NCBI RefSeq assembly: GCF_036059255.1
Contig: NZ_CP107947.1
Span: 1,302,001 to 1,366,000, forward strand
Source of the DNA: Micromonospora sp. NBC_00389
Lineage (GTDB): Bacteria > Actinomycetota > Actinomycetes > Mycobacteriales > Micromonosporaceae
Length of the DNA stretch: 64,000 nt
Reading direction: 5' to 3'
Part shown: positions 26,436 to 35,394 of the stretch, piece by piece
Numbering within the stretch: position 1 is the stretch's first letter
Layout of the letters: each line of letters opens with the position of its first letter
The notes under the pieces: generated by a model
What the model saw: the letters and a program-made list of their open reading frames with translations, nothing else
Database searches by the model: none
What the model was told of the DNA's origin: nothing
Translations under genes and position numbers: made by a program

Positions 26436-26966
26436 ATGCCCGGTGCCCGCACCGCCGTGACCGCCCTTGTCGCCCTCACGATCGTTGACGTCTTCCACAC
26501 CAACGTCGCCCTCGCAGCGTACGAGTACGAGCACCGGATCGGCGTAGTGACCCACGAAGGGTCCGGCACGGTGGACATGCTCAACACCATCGTGCCGCTT
26601 CGCGAGCTGCCCGCAGCGATGTTCTGTCTGCTGCTTCTCACCCTGCTTACCGCCTGGGCCGGCGTCGCCAACTGGTTCATCCAGACCCGGCGCACCGAGC
26701 CACCGGTCGCACCCACAGCGCCAGTGACCCGGTGGCAGATGAGCGCGATCGTCGCCGTACCCCTCAACCTGATCGCAGCCGTGCAGTACCTGTCCGCCAC
26801 CGCAAACGGGGGCGAGTACATGCGCACTGTCCTGGCCGAGACCACCCTGCTGCTGGTCGCCGCATCCGTGGCACTCGTGATCACCACGACGGCCGGTATC
26901 CAGGTCGTCCGGCGCACCGCAGCAAACCAGCAGCACATCGCCGGTGCCGGAGCCACAATGGCCTAG
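26436..26966 (+). CDS. Four-helix membrane protein, 3' end touched by an IS
   Basis: 176 residues from ATG 26436 with hydrophobic segments at about 5-22, 53-75, 100-118 and 130-155 (TTLLLVAASVALVITTTAGI). Family unknown. The stop TAG (26964-26966) is formed by the CTAG target site of the adjacent IS5 element, so the original C-terminus may have been longer. Confidence 0.6.
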   Translation: MPGARTAVTALVALTIVDVFHTNVALAAYEYEHRIGVVTHEGSGTVDMLNTIVPLRELPAAMFCLLLLTLLTAWAGVANWFIQTRRTEPPVAPTAPVTRWQMSAIVAVPLNLIAAVQYLSATANGGEYMRTVLAETTLLLVAASVALVITTTAGIQVVRRTAANQQHIAGAGATMA

Positions 26967-26992
26967 GGCGTGTCCTGCCGATCTTGTAGGGG

Positions 26993-27874
26993 TTGGTCGT
27001 TGACGATGTGCCGGTGGTGCGTCGTGGTGAGCTGACCGATGAGGCGTGGGCGGTGATCGCGCCGTTGCTGCCCGAGCCGGGGCGGGGGCGGTGGCGGGAT
27101 CACCGTCAGGTCATCAACGGAATCCTGTGGAAGCTGCGTACGGGTGCTCCGTGGCGTGACCTGCCGGAACGGTTCGGGCCGTGGAAGACCTGCCACGAAC
27201 GGCTGCGTCGGTGGACGGCCGACGGGACGTGGGATCGGATCCTCGCGGCGGCGCAGGTGCACGACGACGGGACACCGGTGCAGTGGACGATCAGCATCGA
27301 CTCGTCGATCGTGCGGGCGCACCAGCATGCCGCTGCCCGCAAAAAGAGGGGCTCCCCGACCAGTGCGGCGACGCCTGGTGCGCAAGATGGCGAGGCCATC
27401 GGCCGGTCCCGAGGCGGGCTGAGCACGAAGATCCACCTCGCCGTCGACGGACGTGGCCGGCCGTTGTCGATTCTGCTCACCCCAGGTCAGGCCGGCGACA
27501 ACCCCCAGCTGCTGGCGCTGCTGGACGCGATCTGCGTCAACGAACCGGGACCGGGCCGACCCCGCAAACGCCCCGACGTACTGATCGCCGACAAGGGCTA
27601 CGCCCACGACTCCACCCGCCCCGCTTTGCGGCACCGCGGGATCCGGCACGTCATCCCGGAACGCTCGGACCAGGTCGCCCGCCGGGCCGCCAAGGGCAGC
27701 GCCGGCGGGCGGCCACCCGCCTTCGACCGGGCGGTCTACAAGAAGCGCAACGTGGTGGAACGCTGCTTCAACCGCCTCAAGCAGTGGCGAGACCTGGCCA
27801 CCCGCTACGCCAAACGCGCATCCCTCTACCGGGCCAGCCTCGTCCTCATCGCCGCCATCATCTGGCTTCCATGA
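26993..27874 (+). CDS. IS5-family DDE transposase
   Basis: About 293 residues in one frame, a typical length for IS5 (IS427-like) transposases. The N-terminal DUF4096-like part is ELTDEAWAVIAPLLPEPGRG and GAPWRDLPERFGPWKTCHER. The DDE residues are in SIDSSIVRAH, VLIADKGYAHDS and KKRNVVERCFNRLKQWRDLA. It is apparently intact. The start is TTG 26993 or GTG 27008. Confidence 0.92.
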   Translation: MVVDDVPVVRRGELTDEAWAVIAPLLPEPGRGRWRDHRQVINGILWKLRTGAPWRDLPERFGPWKTCHERLRRWTADGTWDRILAAAQVHDDGTPVQWTISIDSSIVRAHQHAAARKKRGSPTSAATPGAQDGEAIGRSRGGLSTKIHLAVDGRGRPLSILLTPGQAGDNPQLLALLDAICVNEPGPGRPRKRPDVLIADKGYAHDSTRPALRHRGIRHVIPERSDQVARRAAKGSAGGRPPAFDRAVYKKRNVVERCFNRLKQWRDLATRYAKRASLYRASLVLIAAIIWLP

Positions 27875-27885
27875 TCGACAGAAAC

Positions 27886-28461
27886 CTAGTTGCTGCGTTT
27901 GCTGGCGTCGAGGGCAGCCTGCTCCACCCGCTGGCGGTAGTCCAGCCACCATGACTCGTCGGCGGGGGGCAGGTTGTCGTTCCTGGGCAGCAGCCCGGCC
28001 GCGCCGTCGATGAGTTCTCGCACGATGTCAGCGTGGCCTGCGTGCCGTTGTGTTTCCGCGATGACGTGGACCAGGACGTGGTGCAACGTGACCGCTGCAT
28101 CGCCCCACCACGGCACGCGGCCGACCTCATCCAGTGCAAGGGCTTCAATGGTGGTGTCGGCGTGGGCGATCGCGCGACGGTACAGTGCGACGATCTCCTC
28201 GCGGGTCTCATCCGCGGTCGCCCACATGTCGGCATTGGTCTCCGCTCCGTCGCCGACGTACGGCAGCTCCTGCTCGAACGGCCGGCCGAACACGACGCCG
28301 AAGTAGAGGATCTCCATGGCCGCCGAGTGCTTCACCAGACCGAGCAAGTTGGTTGCGGTCCGGGTCAACGGACGCCGAACATCGTATTCGCTGAGCCCGT
28401 CGAGCTTCCACAGCAGCGCGTCGCGGCCGCCCTTCAAGTAACTGTGCAGGTCTGCCTTCAT
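27886..28461 (-). CDS. DinB-family (DUF664-like) putative metalloprotein
   Basis: 191 residues from ATG 28461 (MKADLHSYLKGGRDALLWKL). The four-helix DinB layout is visible with candidate metal-binding His residues in LLGLVKHSAAMEILYFGVVF and LHHVLVHVIAETQRHAGHAD. Family members include bacillithiol/mycothiol-dependent transferases and uncharacterised stress proteins. It lies between the decayed and intact right ends of the IS5 element, so it may be a transposon passenger. Its stop TAG lies in the CTAG of the decayed end. Confidence 0.85.
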   Translation of the reverse strand: MKADLHSYLKGGRDALLWKLDGLSEYDVRRPLTRTATNLLGLVKHSAAMEILYFGVVFGRPFEQELPYVGDGAETNADMWATADETREEIVALYRRAIAHADTTIEALALDEVGRVPWWGDAAVTLHHVLVHVIAETQRHAGHADIVRELIDGAAGLLPRNDNLPPADESWWLDYRQRVEQAALDASKRSN

Positions 28462-28622
28462 CGCGGCACTATGGCATCCGGTTGGGTGTCGGCGCTGCCC
28501 CTGACGATCCACGGAGCTCATGATCGGCAGGACACGCCCTAGTCGTCCACGTGACGCACGGTCGGCGGCATGTGAGGGTGCTTCCGTTCGTTCTCGGTTG
28601 CAGGCGAGGGCGTGTCCCGGCC

Positions 28623-29033
28623 ATGAGGAAGAGTGCGCCAGTGAACGATTACCGGCTGTGCCGTCTTTCGACGTCTGACGGCGAACTAGAGCTTGCCGGA
28701 CCGCCGGCTGCTCTTCGTGCCCTCGCCCGGCTGCTCCGCGAGCCTTGGGAGCGGGTGGAAGCTCAGGTTTCGGGCGGAGTTGTCGTTCAGGAGCGGACAG
28801 CAGGACCGCTGACCGTCAGCCTTCGAGGCGAAGCAACGCTGCATCTTTCCGGCGGTCATCGGTATCTCGACATCCTTTGGGACGCCCTCGACGGTGTGGC
28901 TGAGCAAGCCGAAAGCGCTGAGGATCGCGGAGTTCACCGGCATCAGCACATCGAGTACCTTTCGGATGACGAATACCGGTCGCCGGAGTCTGTCCCTCTG
29001 GTCATCGTGTCCGATTGGCCAGAGGCGGCATAG
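28623..29033 (+). CDS. Imm32-like immunity-type protein
   Basis: 136 residues from ATG 28623. DYRLCRLSTSDGELELAGPP, GPLTVSLRGEATLHLSGGHR, and a C-terminal HIEYLSDDEYRSP...VPLVIVSDWP resemble Imm32-type immunity proteins of polymorphic toxin systems. No toxin gene is adjacent, so it would be an orphan. The assignment is by pattern memory. Confidence 0.55.
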   Translation: MRKSAPVNDYRLCRLSTSDGELELAGPPAALRALARLLREPWERVEAQVSGGVVVQERTAGPLTVSLRGEATLHLSGGHRYLDILWDALDGVAEQAESAEDRGVHRHQHIEYLSDDEYRSPESVPLVIVSDWPEAA

Positions 29034-29096
29034 CGGACGAGCGGTGACCGCAGTCTCGGACCATCGCGCCTCCCTCAGTACCGCGCGGCGAACGCC

Positions 29097-29168
29097 CTCA
29101 CATCGGCACGTCCGTGCGCGGACCGCGGCGGCTTGTCGTGACGCTGAGTAGTGCGCTATTCGCGGCAG
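29097..29168. repeat. Dispersed ~72-bp intergenic repeat, copy 3
   Basis: CATCGGCACGTCCG ... TTGTCGTGACGCTGAGTAGT, then CGCGGCAGA. It aligns base-for-base in length with 12720-12787. Confidence 0.6.
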
Positions 29169-29184
29169 ATGAGTGCGTTCACAC

Positions 29185-30126
29185 TCACCGAACTCGGTCA
29201 GACTCTAGGAGGGGAATCGTCCTCGCTCGGGCGGCCCAGGCATCGACGATGTGGTCCAGGGTGCGCCTGCCCCACCGGCTCATCGTCGGGTTGGAGTCGA
29301 GGTAGTACCAGACCAGCCCCATCGCCTGCTGGAACGCCCAAGCCATCCCGCGCCGCCACTGGACGTCGCCGCATCCGAGCTCACGGCGGAGGATGCCGCG
29401 CTGGGTCTCGTCGAGGAGGTGCCAGGCCGCCACGAGGTCGAGCGCCGGGTCCGCCGGGCCGAAGCCGCCGCCGTCCAGGACGCCGACGAGACGGCCGCCT
29501 TCGACGAGGACGTTGGGCGGGATGAGGTCGCGGTGGCACATCGCGTCCTCGTCGACCTCGGGCAGCGTCCGAAACTCCGCCCAGATCCGCCGCAGGAGGG
29601 GTACGTCGAGCAGGTCCTCGCTCTGCCGGAAGCATGTCTCGAGCCACTCGTCGTGGTCCGGAAGGTGCCCGCCGCGACCGACGCCGTCGAAGCGTCGCCC
29701 ACGGATGTCGTCGGCGCGCATCCCGGCGATGAGCTCGGCCAGGTCATGGGCGAACGCGTTCGACCCTGCGGGGTCCTCGACCGTCGCGTCGTGGCCGGAC
29801 AGCCAGGTCTGGACGCTCCACGGCAGCGGATAGCCCGCGCCCGGCTCCCCGATCGCCACCGGCTCCGGGGTGGGCACGGTGGCGGCGTCGGCCAGTTCAC
29901 GCGCGGCCTCGGCCTCGGCCGCCAGCGACGCGCGGGCCTGCGCCGGGTCGTGACCGACCAGCGGGAAGCGGGCGGCCAGGTCGTCGCCGATCCGGAAGAT
30001 CGCGTTCACGGTCCCGGGCGTGCGCAGCTCGGTGACCGGCAGTCCGCGCCACTGAGGGAACTGCACCTCGACCAGCCGGCGGACGGTCTGCGCGTCTACG
30101 TGGAGCTGGTCGGCGTGCATCGTCAT
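29185..30126 (-). CDS. Aminoglycoside phosphotransferase (APH) family kinase
   Basis: 313 residues. The APH/choline-kinase fold is marked by the nucleotide-loop region (PGTVNAIFRIGDDLAARFP), the catalytic loop CHRDLIPPNVLVEGG (H198, D200, N205) and a DFG-equivalent VLDGGGFGPADPALDL (D218). Family members phosphorylate small-molecule hydroxyls, including aminoglycosides; substrate and any resistance role cannot be read from sequence. It is followed by the peptidase E-like gene on the same strand, about 65 nt apart, which may form an operon. Confidence 0.88.
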   Translation of the reverse strand: MTMHADQLHVDAQTVRRLVEVQFPQWRGLPVTELRTPGTVNAIFRIGDDLAARFPLVGHDPAQARASLAAEAEAARELADAATVPTPEPVAIGEPGAGYPLPWSVQTWLSGHDATVEDPAGSNAFAHDLAELIAGMRADDIRGRRFDGVGRGGHLPDHDEWLETCFRQSEDLLDVPLLRRIWAEFRTLPEVDEDAMCHRDLIPPNVLVEGGRLVGVLDGGGFGPADPALDLVAAWHLLDETQRGILRRELGCGDVQWRRGMAWAFQQAMGLVWYYLDSNPTMSRWGRRTLDHIVDAWAARARTIPLLESDRVR

Positions 30127-30190
30127 GCCGCCATCCTCCCGTCGGCGACCGCGGGTGTCCTCCGACTTTCGCGCGGCAGGCTCGGCGCCG

Positions 30191-30862
30191 TCATTGCCCG
30201 ACCAGCCGCCAGCGCCCGGTCGAGACGACGTCCACCTTGTCGCCGCGGACCCGGATCGCGGAGTCGTCGTCGAGCAGGTAGAGCGGGAAGTCCACGCTCG
30301 CCGCCAGCCGGTCCGCCCATGCCTCGTCGCGGTTGCGGAAGGACGGGGAGTCGAGGTGCGGCTTGACGTACCAGTCGAACAGCGGGCAGGCCGGCTTGAT
30401 CCGCTCCTCGCCGACGAGGTGGAGGTCGGCTAGGTCACCGAGCAGGTCGGCCGCCCGCTCGTCGAAGCGCCGGCTGAAGATCATCGAGCCAGCTCTGGTG
30501 CCGACGTACACCTTCTCGCGCAGCAGCCTCGGGAACGCCTGGGACAGGCCGGCGCGGGCGATGCTCTGAGCGAGATGGAACTGGTTGCCGCCGGTGACCC
30601 ACCAGACGTCGGCCCGGCCCAGACGTCCCTCCAGCACGTTCCGCGTCAGGCCGTTGAGGTCGAGCACGTCGAGCTCGCCCCAGCCCATGCCGTGCAGGTC
30701 GGCGAGCGCCTCGACGAACCAGCCGTGGTCGCCGGGTTGGCCCAGCGAGGCGGTCACGATCGCGGCGACCCGGGCCTCGGCGCAGGGCTTGCCCAGCAAC
30801 TTCGCAAACGCCTGTCGCAGTGTGTCGTTGGCCAGTCCGTTCGAGGTCAGCAGCATCCGCAC
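30191..30862 (-). CDS. Peptidase S51 (peptidase E)-like protein without catalytic Ser
   Basis: 223 residues with the type-1 glutamine-amidotransferase-like fold: MLLTSNGLANDTLRQAF, VWWVTGGNQFHLAQSI, and the nucleophile elbow reading VGTRAGSM. Peptidase E-type enzymes have Ser at the position that is Arg123 here (GxSAG), so proteolysis is doubtful. The C-terminal SFRNRDEAWADRLAAS and LLDDDSAIRVRGDKV blocks are typical. It lies upstream of the APH-type kinase. Confidence 0.8.
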   Translation of the reverse strand: MRMLLTSNGLANDTLRQAFAKLLGKPCAEARVAAIVTASLGQPGDHGWFVEALADLHGMGWGELDVLDLNGLTRNVLEGRLGRADVWWVTGGNQFHLAQSIARAGLSQAFPRLLREKVYVGTRAGSMIFSRRFDERAADLLGDLADLHLVGEERIKPACPLFDWYVKPHLDSPSFRNRDEAWADRLAASVDFPLYLLDDDSAIRVRGDKVDVVSTGRWRLVGQ

Positions 30863-31662
30863 GGCCCCGATTCTGTCGCACGCCGGCCAGAGACGGCGTG
30901 GCCGGCCCGGTCAGGCGGTGAACAACTCGGCGATCTGGCGACCAGCGTGTTGACGAATGCGTCCGGTAGGCCGCGATGCCGCCACCCCAAAGGTCCACAC
31001 ACGGCGGAACAGCTCGAGCCCGACCGGGTGCCGTTGCCTTCTCCTCGCAGCAGCACCACACAGCCGGGTGCCTCGTCAGGACTTTGACGCGGCCGGTCGC
31101 ACGTCCGCACATCGGCAGATCCGCTCACCTCACCGACTGGGCTCGCCTCTGGCGTCCATCTCCTGCGTCGCGTTCTGCCACAGCAGCGCGCCGGCAAGCA
31201 CCTCAGCATCCGATGACTGCGTTACCCGAAGACCACGCGCATGATTATGGACCGTGCCAGCGCATGGGTGAGGCGGCGGCGCCGAGAGCATGTCCGCCGT
31301 CTTCGCGAGGCAGGGCCGCACCAATCCGCGCCGGTGACCTCCCGTTCGGCCGGCCAGGAGAGCCGAAGCTCGACGGCTGCGCCGCGGTCAACCGCCATGG
31401 CCTCACCTACTGACCGCGTCACATCTGACGGCGCCGCAAGCACCATCGGACAGCACCTGACGGGGGGCCCGCACCGAGAACCCGCCGTGACAAACGCCGG
31501 TCGCGGGCGAAGCCGGGGCGGCGTAGGAGTCAATCGCCTCAGCTCGCTGCCGAGAGCGCGCGTTACCGGCGGCAGATGCGCGTACCTGAATCTCGCGCCG
31601 CATCGTGGTTGCATCCTGGGTTCAATCAGGCGCCCGTGCGATGGCTGATCAGTGGCTAGGCG
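30863..31662. other. Region of probable gene debris
   Basis: No intact gene is supported. A minus-strand stretch near 30913-31020 reads VGLELFRRVWTFGVAASRPT, then RIRQHAGRQIAELFTA before a stop, with good codon bias. It looks like the C-terminal end of an unidentified protein. Confidence 0.35.
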
Positions 31663-31820
31663 TTACTGCTCGCAGTAGGGGCAGGGGGCCTTCCGGGGTG
31701 GGCTCGCGGCGAGGGGCATGCCGTCCGGAGCGGGCTTGGGGTTTTCCACCCGATCGCCGCCAATTTTGCTGTCGGCCTCCAAGCCGGCTCCGTTCAGGAG
31801 GATCGGGCCGCCGCGTGCTG
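31663..31820 (-). pseudogene. C-terminal remnant with CPYC motif
   Basis: The minus strand reads GPILLNGAGLEADSKIGGDR, then a Pro-rich segment and KAPCPYCEQ before TAA 31665-31663. Codons are well biased, but an in-frame stop lies just upstream of the similarity, so only the tail of an unidentified protein remains beside the LysR gene. Confidence 0.35.
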
Positions 31821-31836
31821 GCGCCGGTGAACACCA

Positions 31837-32742
31837 CTATTGGCAGACCTGCATGTTCGAGGCGGCGGTCCGGAGTGCCGCCACGCTTGCGGCCACCGCC
31901 GGGTGGTCGCCCGAGCCCTTCCGGTACGCGACCCGGGTACGTCGCTTGATGGTGAGCGGTACGAGGCGGACCCCGGTGGGCGGTTGCCCGACGGCGAGTT
32001 GAGGTACCAATCCGACTCCCCGGCCGGAGGCGACCAGGGCAAGCATGGTGGCGAAGTCGTCCGCGTGATGACGCACGGTCGGGTGGAAACCGGCCAACTC
32101 GCAGGCGTGCAGGGCGAGCGAGTGGCATAGCGTCCCCTGGCTACCCACGATCCAGTCCTCGTCGCGCACCGACTGCATCGGGTCGCCCGCCGGATCGTGC
32201 TCCGTTCCGGCGGCGGGAATGGCGATGAACACCGTCTCGTCCAGCAGCGGTGTCGAGTCCAGCGCCGGATCCGGTTCGACCGGCACGATGTCGTAGTCGT
32301 GTACGAGGGCCACGTCGAGACGGCGGTCGCGCAGTGCGGCCGGCACGGCGACCGGGTCCAGTTCGGTGACCATCAGGTCGAGCGCGGGTTGGTCGCGGGC
32401 CAGCGCGACCAGGGCAGGCAGCAGCAGGGTACGCACCGCGCTGGGATACGCGCCGATGCGTACCGTGCCGGATAGTCCGCCCCGCGCGGCGGCAAGGGTG
32501 GCCTCGGCCGTCTCCAGAGCTGCGAGGACCACCTCCGTTTGCCGAACCAACGCCTCCCCGGTGGGAGTGAGGGCGACCCGACGACCGACGCGTTCCAGGA
32601 GCGCGACACCGGCCTCCCGTTGCAGCGCGGCGAGTTGCTGAGAGACCGCCGAGGGCGTGTAGGTGTACGCCTCGGCGACAGCGGCGATGGTGCCGAGCCG
32701 AGCCAGATCCCGGAGCAGCCGCAGACGGCGCACATCAAGCAT
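31837..32742 (-). CDS. LysR-family transcriptional regulator
   Basis: 301 residues, standard length. The N-terminal winged helix is RRLRLLRDLARLGTIAAVAE followed by YTYTPSAVSQQLAALQREAG; a periplasmic-binding-protein-like effector domain follows (LSGTVRIGAYPSAVRTLLLP, DVALVHDYDIVPVEPDP, LVASGRGVGLVPQLAV). It is divergent from the DapA-like gene with a 70-nt gap, so it is likely the regulator of that gene, with the effector unknown. Confidence 0.9.
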   Translation of the reverse strand: MLDVRRLRLLRDLARLGTIAAVAEAYTYTPSAVSQQLAALQREAGVALLERVGRRVALTPTGEALVRQTEVVLAALETAEATLAAARGGLSGTVRIGAYPSAVRTLLLPALVALARDQPALDLMVTELDPVAVPAALRDRRLDVALVHDYDIVPVEPDPALDSTPLLDETVFIAIPAAGTEHDPAGDPMQSVRDEDWIVGSQGTLCHSLALHACELAGFHPTVRHHADDFATMLALVASGRGVGLVPQLAVGQPPTGVRLVPLTIKRRTRVAYRKGSGDHPAVAASVAALRTAASNMQVCQ

Positions 32743-32812
32743 CAGTTCAGCTTACGTATTCGTTGAGCAATCGGAACTGGATCTTCACAATCTCAAGTCG
32801 CAGGCTGAAGGC

Positions 32813-33700
32813 ATGACACCGTCCGGCCTGTACGTACCGCTCATCACACCGTTCGACGAACAGGGCGACATCGCCATTGACGCGCTGACCGCGCTCGCTC
32901 ACGACATGCTGATAGCCGGCGCGGACGGCCTGGTCGCGCTGGGTACCACCGCGGAGCCGCACGCGCTCAGCAACGCTGAGCAGCTGACGGTGGTCGACGC
33001 CGTCGCCGCGGTCTGTCGGGAGCACCGGGCGGGCCTCTTGGTCGGCGCGCACACCACGGAAGACCTGCAAGCCCTCGCCGGACGGCCCGAGGTCACGGCG
33101 GCGCTCACCCTGGTGCCGCCGTTCCTGCGACCCGGCGAGGAGGCGGTGCTCGCGCACTTCGCTCGGCTGGTCGAGGCATCCCCGGTGCCCCTGGTCGCCT
33201 ACCACGTTCCGTACCGCACCGGGCAGCAACTCTCCGCCGAGGCGCTGCGCCGCCTCGCCGCGCTGCCCGGAATGGTGGGGATCAAGCACGCCGTCGGCGG
33301 CATCGACGCGGACACCATCGCCTTCTTCGCCGACCTGCCACCCGACTTCGTAGTGCTCGGCGGCGAGGATGCGTACATCTCACCGCTGCTCGCCCTCGGC
33401 GCACACGGCGGCATCCTCGCCTCCGCGCACGTCGCCACCGCCGAGTACGCCACGCTGGTCGCGGCCTGGCAAGCCGGCGACATGGCCGGGGCCCGGCCCC
33501 TCGGTCACCGGCTCGCCACCCTGTCGACGGCACTGTTTGCCGAACCCAACCCATCCGTGATCAAGGCGGTGCTGCACGCCCAGGGACGCATCCCGACACC
33601 CGTGATCCGTCCACCACTACTGTCCGCCACACCATCGACCACGGCGCGAGCCTTGGCGCGAGCGGCCGACCTGAGCAGCGTGCCGACGCGGCCGAGATAG
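32813..33700 (+). CDS. DapA/NanA-family class I aldolase (DHDPS-like)
   Basis: 295 residues from ATG 32813. The TIM-barrel family landmarks are GLYVPLITPFDEQGDIAIDA, VALGTTAEPHALSNAEQ (G-T-T/S phosphate-carboxylate motif), PLVAYHVPYRTGQQLSAEA (active-site Tyr) and MVGIKHAVGGIDADTIAFF (Schiff-base Lys in GIKHA). Members condense or cleave pyruvate with an aldehyde. It is the only synthase gene here and is paired with a LysR regulator, so a catabolic or specialised role is likelier than lysine biosynthesis. Confidence 0.88.
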   Translation: MTPSGLYVPLITPFDEQGDIAIDALTALAHDMLIAGADGLVALGTTAEPHALSNAEQLTVVDAVAAVCREHRAGLLVGAHTTEDLQALAGRPEVTAALTLVPPFLRPGEEAVLAHFARLVEASPVPLVAYHVPYRTGQQLSAEALRRLAALPGMVGIKHAVGGIDADTIAFFADLPPDFVVLGGEDAYISPLLALGAHGGILASAHVATAEYATLVAAWQAGDMAGARPLGHRLATLSTALFAEPNPSVIKAVLHAQGRIPTPVIRPPLLSATPSTTARALARAADLSSVPTRPR

Positions 33701-34047
33701 ACGTGACCAGGCTGGTATAGAGATTGGGTGTATGCCCCGAGGGCACTGATATCCCAACAACGCTTACCCCGCCGCAATCCCACCGTCGCCAAAACGTTCG
33801 ACTACGACCAGATGGACACCCGAGCCAGCACGGACAACACGAAGTGAAAGTGGCGCTGCCCCCTGGCAGCCGGGCGAGCGCGAACCAGGGATTTGTCGAA
33901 AGGCACGGCGGCGACATCCGGTCTTTAGACGCCGCTTCACCTTGGCGCCGGCGCGACGCACACCGAGGGCGACGGGCGCTCCGACGCCGACGCGCACGAT
34001 CGGCGGCATGCGGACGTCGACGCGGGGCAGCCTGGGCAGGGTAGGCG
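33701..34047. other. Intergenic region, nothing recognised
   Basis: No gene is supported. A short plus-strand stretch (RRNPTVAKTFDYDQMDTRAS, about 33768-33845) ends in a stop and may be debris. Confidence 0.35.
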
Positions 34048-34290
34048 GTGCATTTCCTGATCTTTAGGATGACGTCCGCGGGCTGGTTCGACCGCTCAGG
34101 GGACGGGTTCGAGTTCCAGATGCTCTACGGCAGCCGGCCAGAGGAGCAGACCCGGCCGGCCGGCGAGGGCCACAGGTTCCGGACCTACCTGTCCTACGAC
34201 AGCTACCTGATGCGCCGGCTCGCCGAGCGCGCCCCGAACTTGGTCTTCTTCGCCCGCGCCCTGATCCTCAGCGGTAGTCGGCTGGCTTGG
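34048..34290 (+). pseudogene. C-terminal fragment of proline dehydrogenase
   Basis: GDGFEFQMLYGSRPEEQ, then GHRFRTYLSYDSYLMRRLAE and RAPNLVFFARALI match the conserved end of proline dehydrogenase (FEFQMLYGxRPEEQ ... YLMRRLAERPxN). The FAD-binding barrel upstream is absent. Confidence 0.7.
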
Positions 34291-34332
34291 GCAGGGGTTG
34301 AGCGGGGCGGCGCCAGCCGGGATGATCCACTA

Positions 34333-34983
34333 ATGGATCTCGTCGCCTCGCTACCTGCCTTCGTCGTTGCCGTTGTGCTGATCTCGGCATCTCCAGGTCC
34401 TGCGATGGCGCTGATCATGCGTCGGGCCGCGCTGCGCGGATTCGCCGGAGCGGTGCCGACTGTGCTGGGCCTGGAGGCCGGTCTCTACCTCTGGGCGTTG
34501 TTCGCCGCGGCGGGTCTGGCAGCCATGGTTGCCGCGTCGGAAGCAGCTTTCATTGTCCTCCGGGTGATCGGCGCGGGATTCCTGATCTACCTGGGAATCA
34601 AGGCGTGGCGGACCGCCTGGCAGGGCCGGAAGTTGGGGTCGGTCCAGGAGCCGACCGAGGACCTGCTGTCCAACCCGAAGCGGGGCTGGTGGAAGGCCTT
34701 CGGCGAGGGTGCGTTGGTGATGCTCGCCAACCCGAAGGCCGCCGTGTTCATGATCGCTTTCTACCCCCAGTTCGTGCCGGCCGACCGGCCGTTGTTCGCG
34801 ACCACCGCCCTCCTTGCACTGCTCCAGGTAGCTGTCGAGATCGTCCTGTACCTCGGTCTGGCGGCCGTGGTCGGGCGAGCGGGCGCGTGGTTCCGCCGAC
34901 CGGTGATCCGCCGTCGACTGGAAGCGGTCAGCGGCACAGTGCTCATCGCCCTGGGGCTACGGGTAGCCGCCGCGACCCGCTGA
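34333..34983 (+). CDS. LysE/RhtB-family amino-acid exporter
   Basis: 216 residues from ATG 34333; an open frame upstream belongs to the proline dehydrogenase relic. Six membrane helices, starting LPAFVVAVVLISASPGPAMA with the family's SPGP(A/N) motif, then RVIGAGFLIYLGIKAWRTAW and the central FxxGALVMLANPKAAVFMIA block. It exports amino acids or derivatives. It is adjacent to the LysR/DapA pair but separated by debris. Confidence 0.9.
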   Translation: MDLVASLPAFVVAVVLISASPGPAMALIMRRAALRGFAGAVPTVLGLEAGLYLWALFAAAGLAAMVAASEAAFIVLRVIGAGFLIYLGIKAWRTAWQGRKLGSVQEPTEDLLSNPKRGWWKAFGEGALVMLANPKAAVFMIAFYPQFVPADRPLFATTALLALLQVAVEIVLYLGLAAVVGRAGAWFRRPVIRRRLEAVSGTVLIALGLRVAAATR

Positions 34984-35029
34984 CCGCCGCGACCCTCCCA
35001 AACCCCCCTCGCGGGTGGCGCCGGGGGTC

Positions 35030-35394
35030 GGGCCCGTCGGCGGATGGCGCAGCCGGTTGAGGCGGCAGCGCACCAGCACGGCGTGCACGGTCGAGGCCGG
35101 CATGTCGAGGCGCCCGCCGATCTGGACCGGGCCCAGGCGCTGCTTGCAGCGCAGGTGCACGACCTGCGGACCATGGGCTGCGGTGTGCGTGCCGGGCTGC
35201 GGTGCGGGCGCGACGAGCGATCCTGCATACCGTCAGCGCCCTGCTCGCGGTAACGATCTGTCCAGCGTTTCGCGGTGCGCCAAGAGACGTCATAACGGCG
35301 TGCCGCCTGGGCGACCGGCCAGCCCTCGTCCACGATCAGACGCGCCAGCCGCAGACGTGCGCGTGGGGTCAAAGCAGCATTACGGTGGAGCATG
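35030..35394 (-). pseudogene. 5' remnant of an IS481-family transposase
   Basis: ATG at 35393 starts MLHRNAALTPRARLRLARLI, then AQAARRYDVSWRTAKRWTDR (HTH) and GMQDRSSRPHRSP. After a frameshift the protein continues as HLRCKQRLGPVQIGGRLDMP, then STVHAVLVRCRLNRLRHP, and is cut off near 35030. The DDE core is absent. The IS end (ACAACCTCGACCAACCTCCC, reaching about 35508) remains upstream. Confidence 0.75.

Larger units (their letters stand above)
26963..28542. mobile_element. IS5-family element carrying a DinB passenger
   Basis: Perfect 19-bp terminal inverted repeats, AGGGCGTGTCCTGCCGATC at 26965-26983 and its complement at 28522-28540, are each flanked by CTAG, a plausible target duplication. 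Inside are a transposase (26993-27874) and an oppositely oriented DinB-family gene (27886-28461). Immediately after the transposase, 27875-27888 (GATCGACAGAAACCTAG-like) looks like a decayed copy of the normal right end. Confidence 0.7.
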
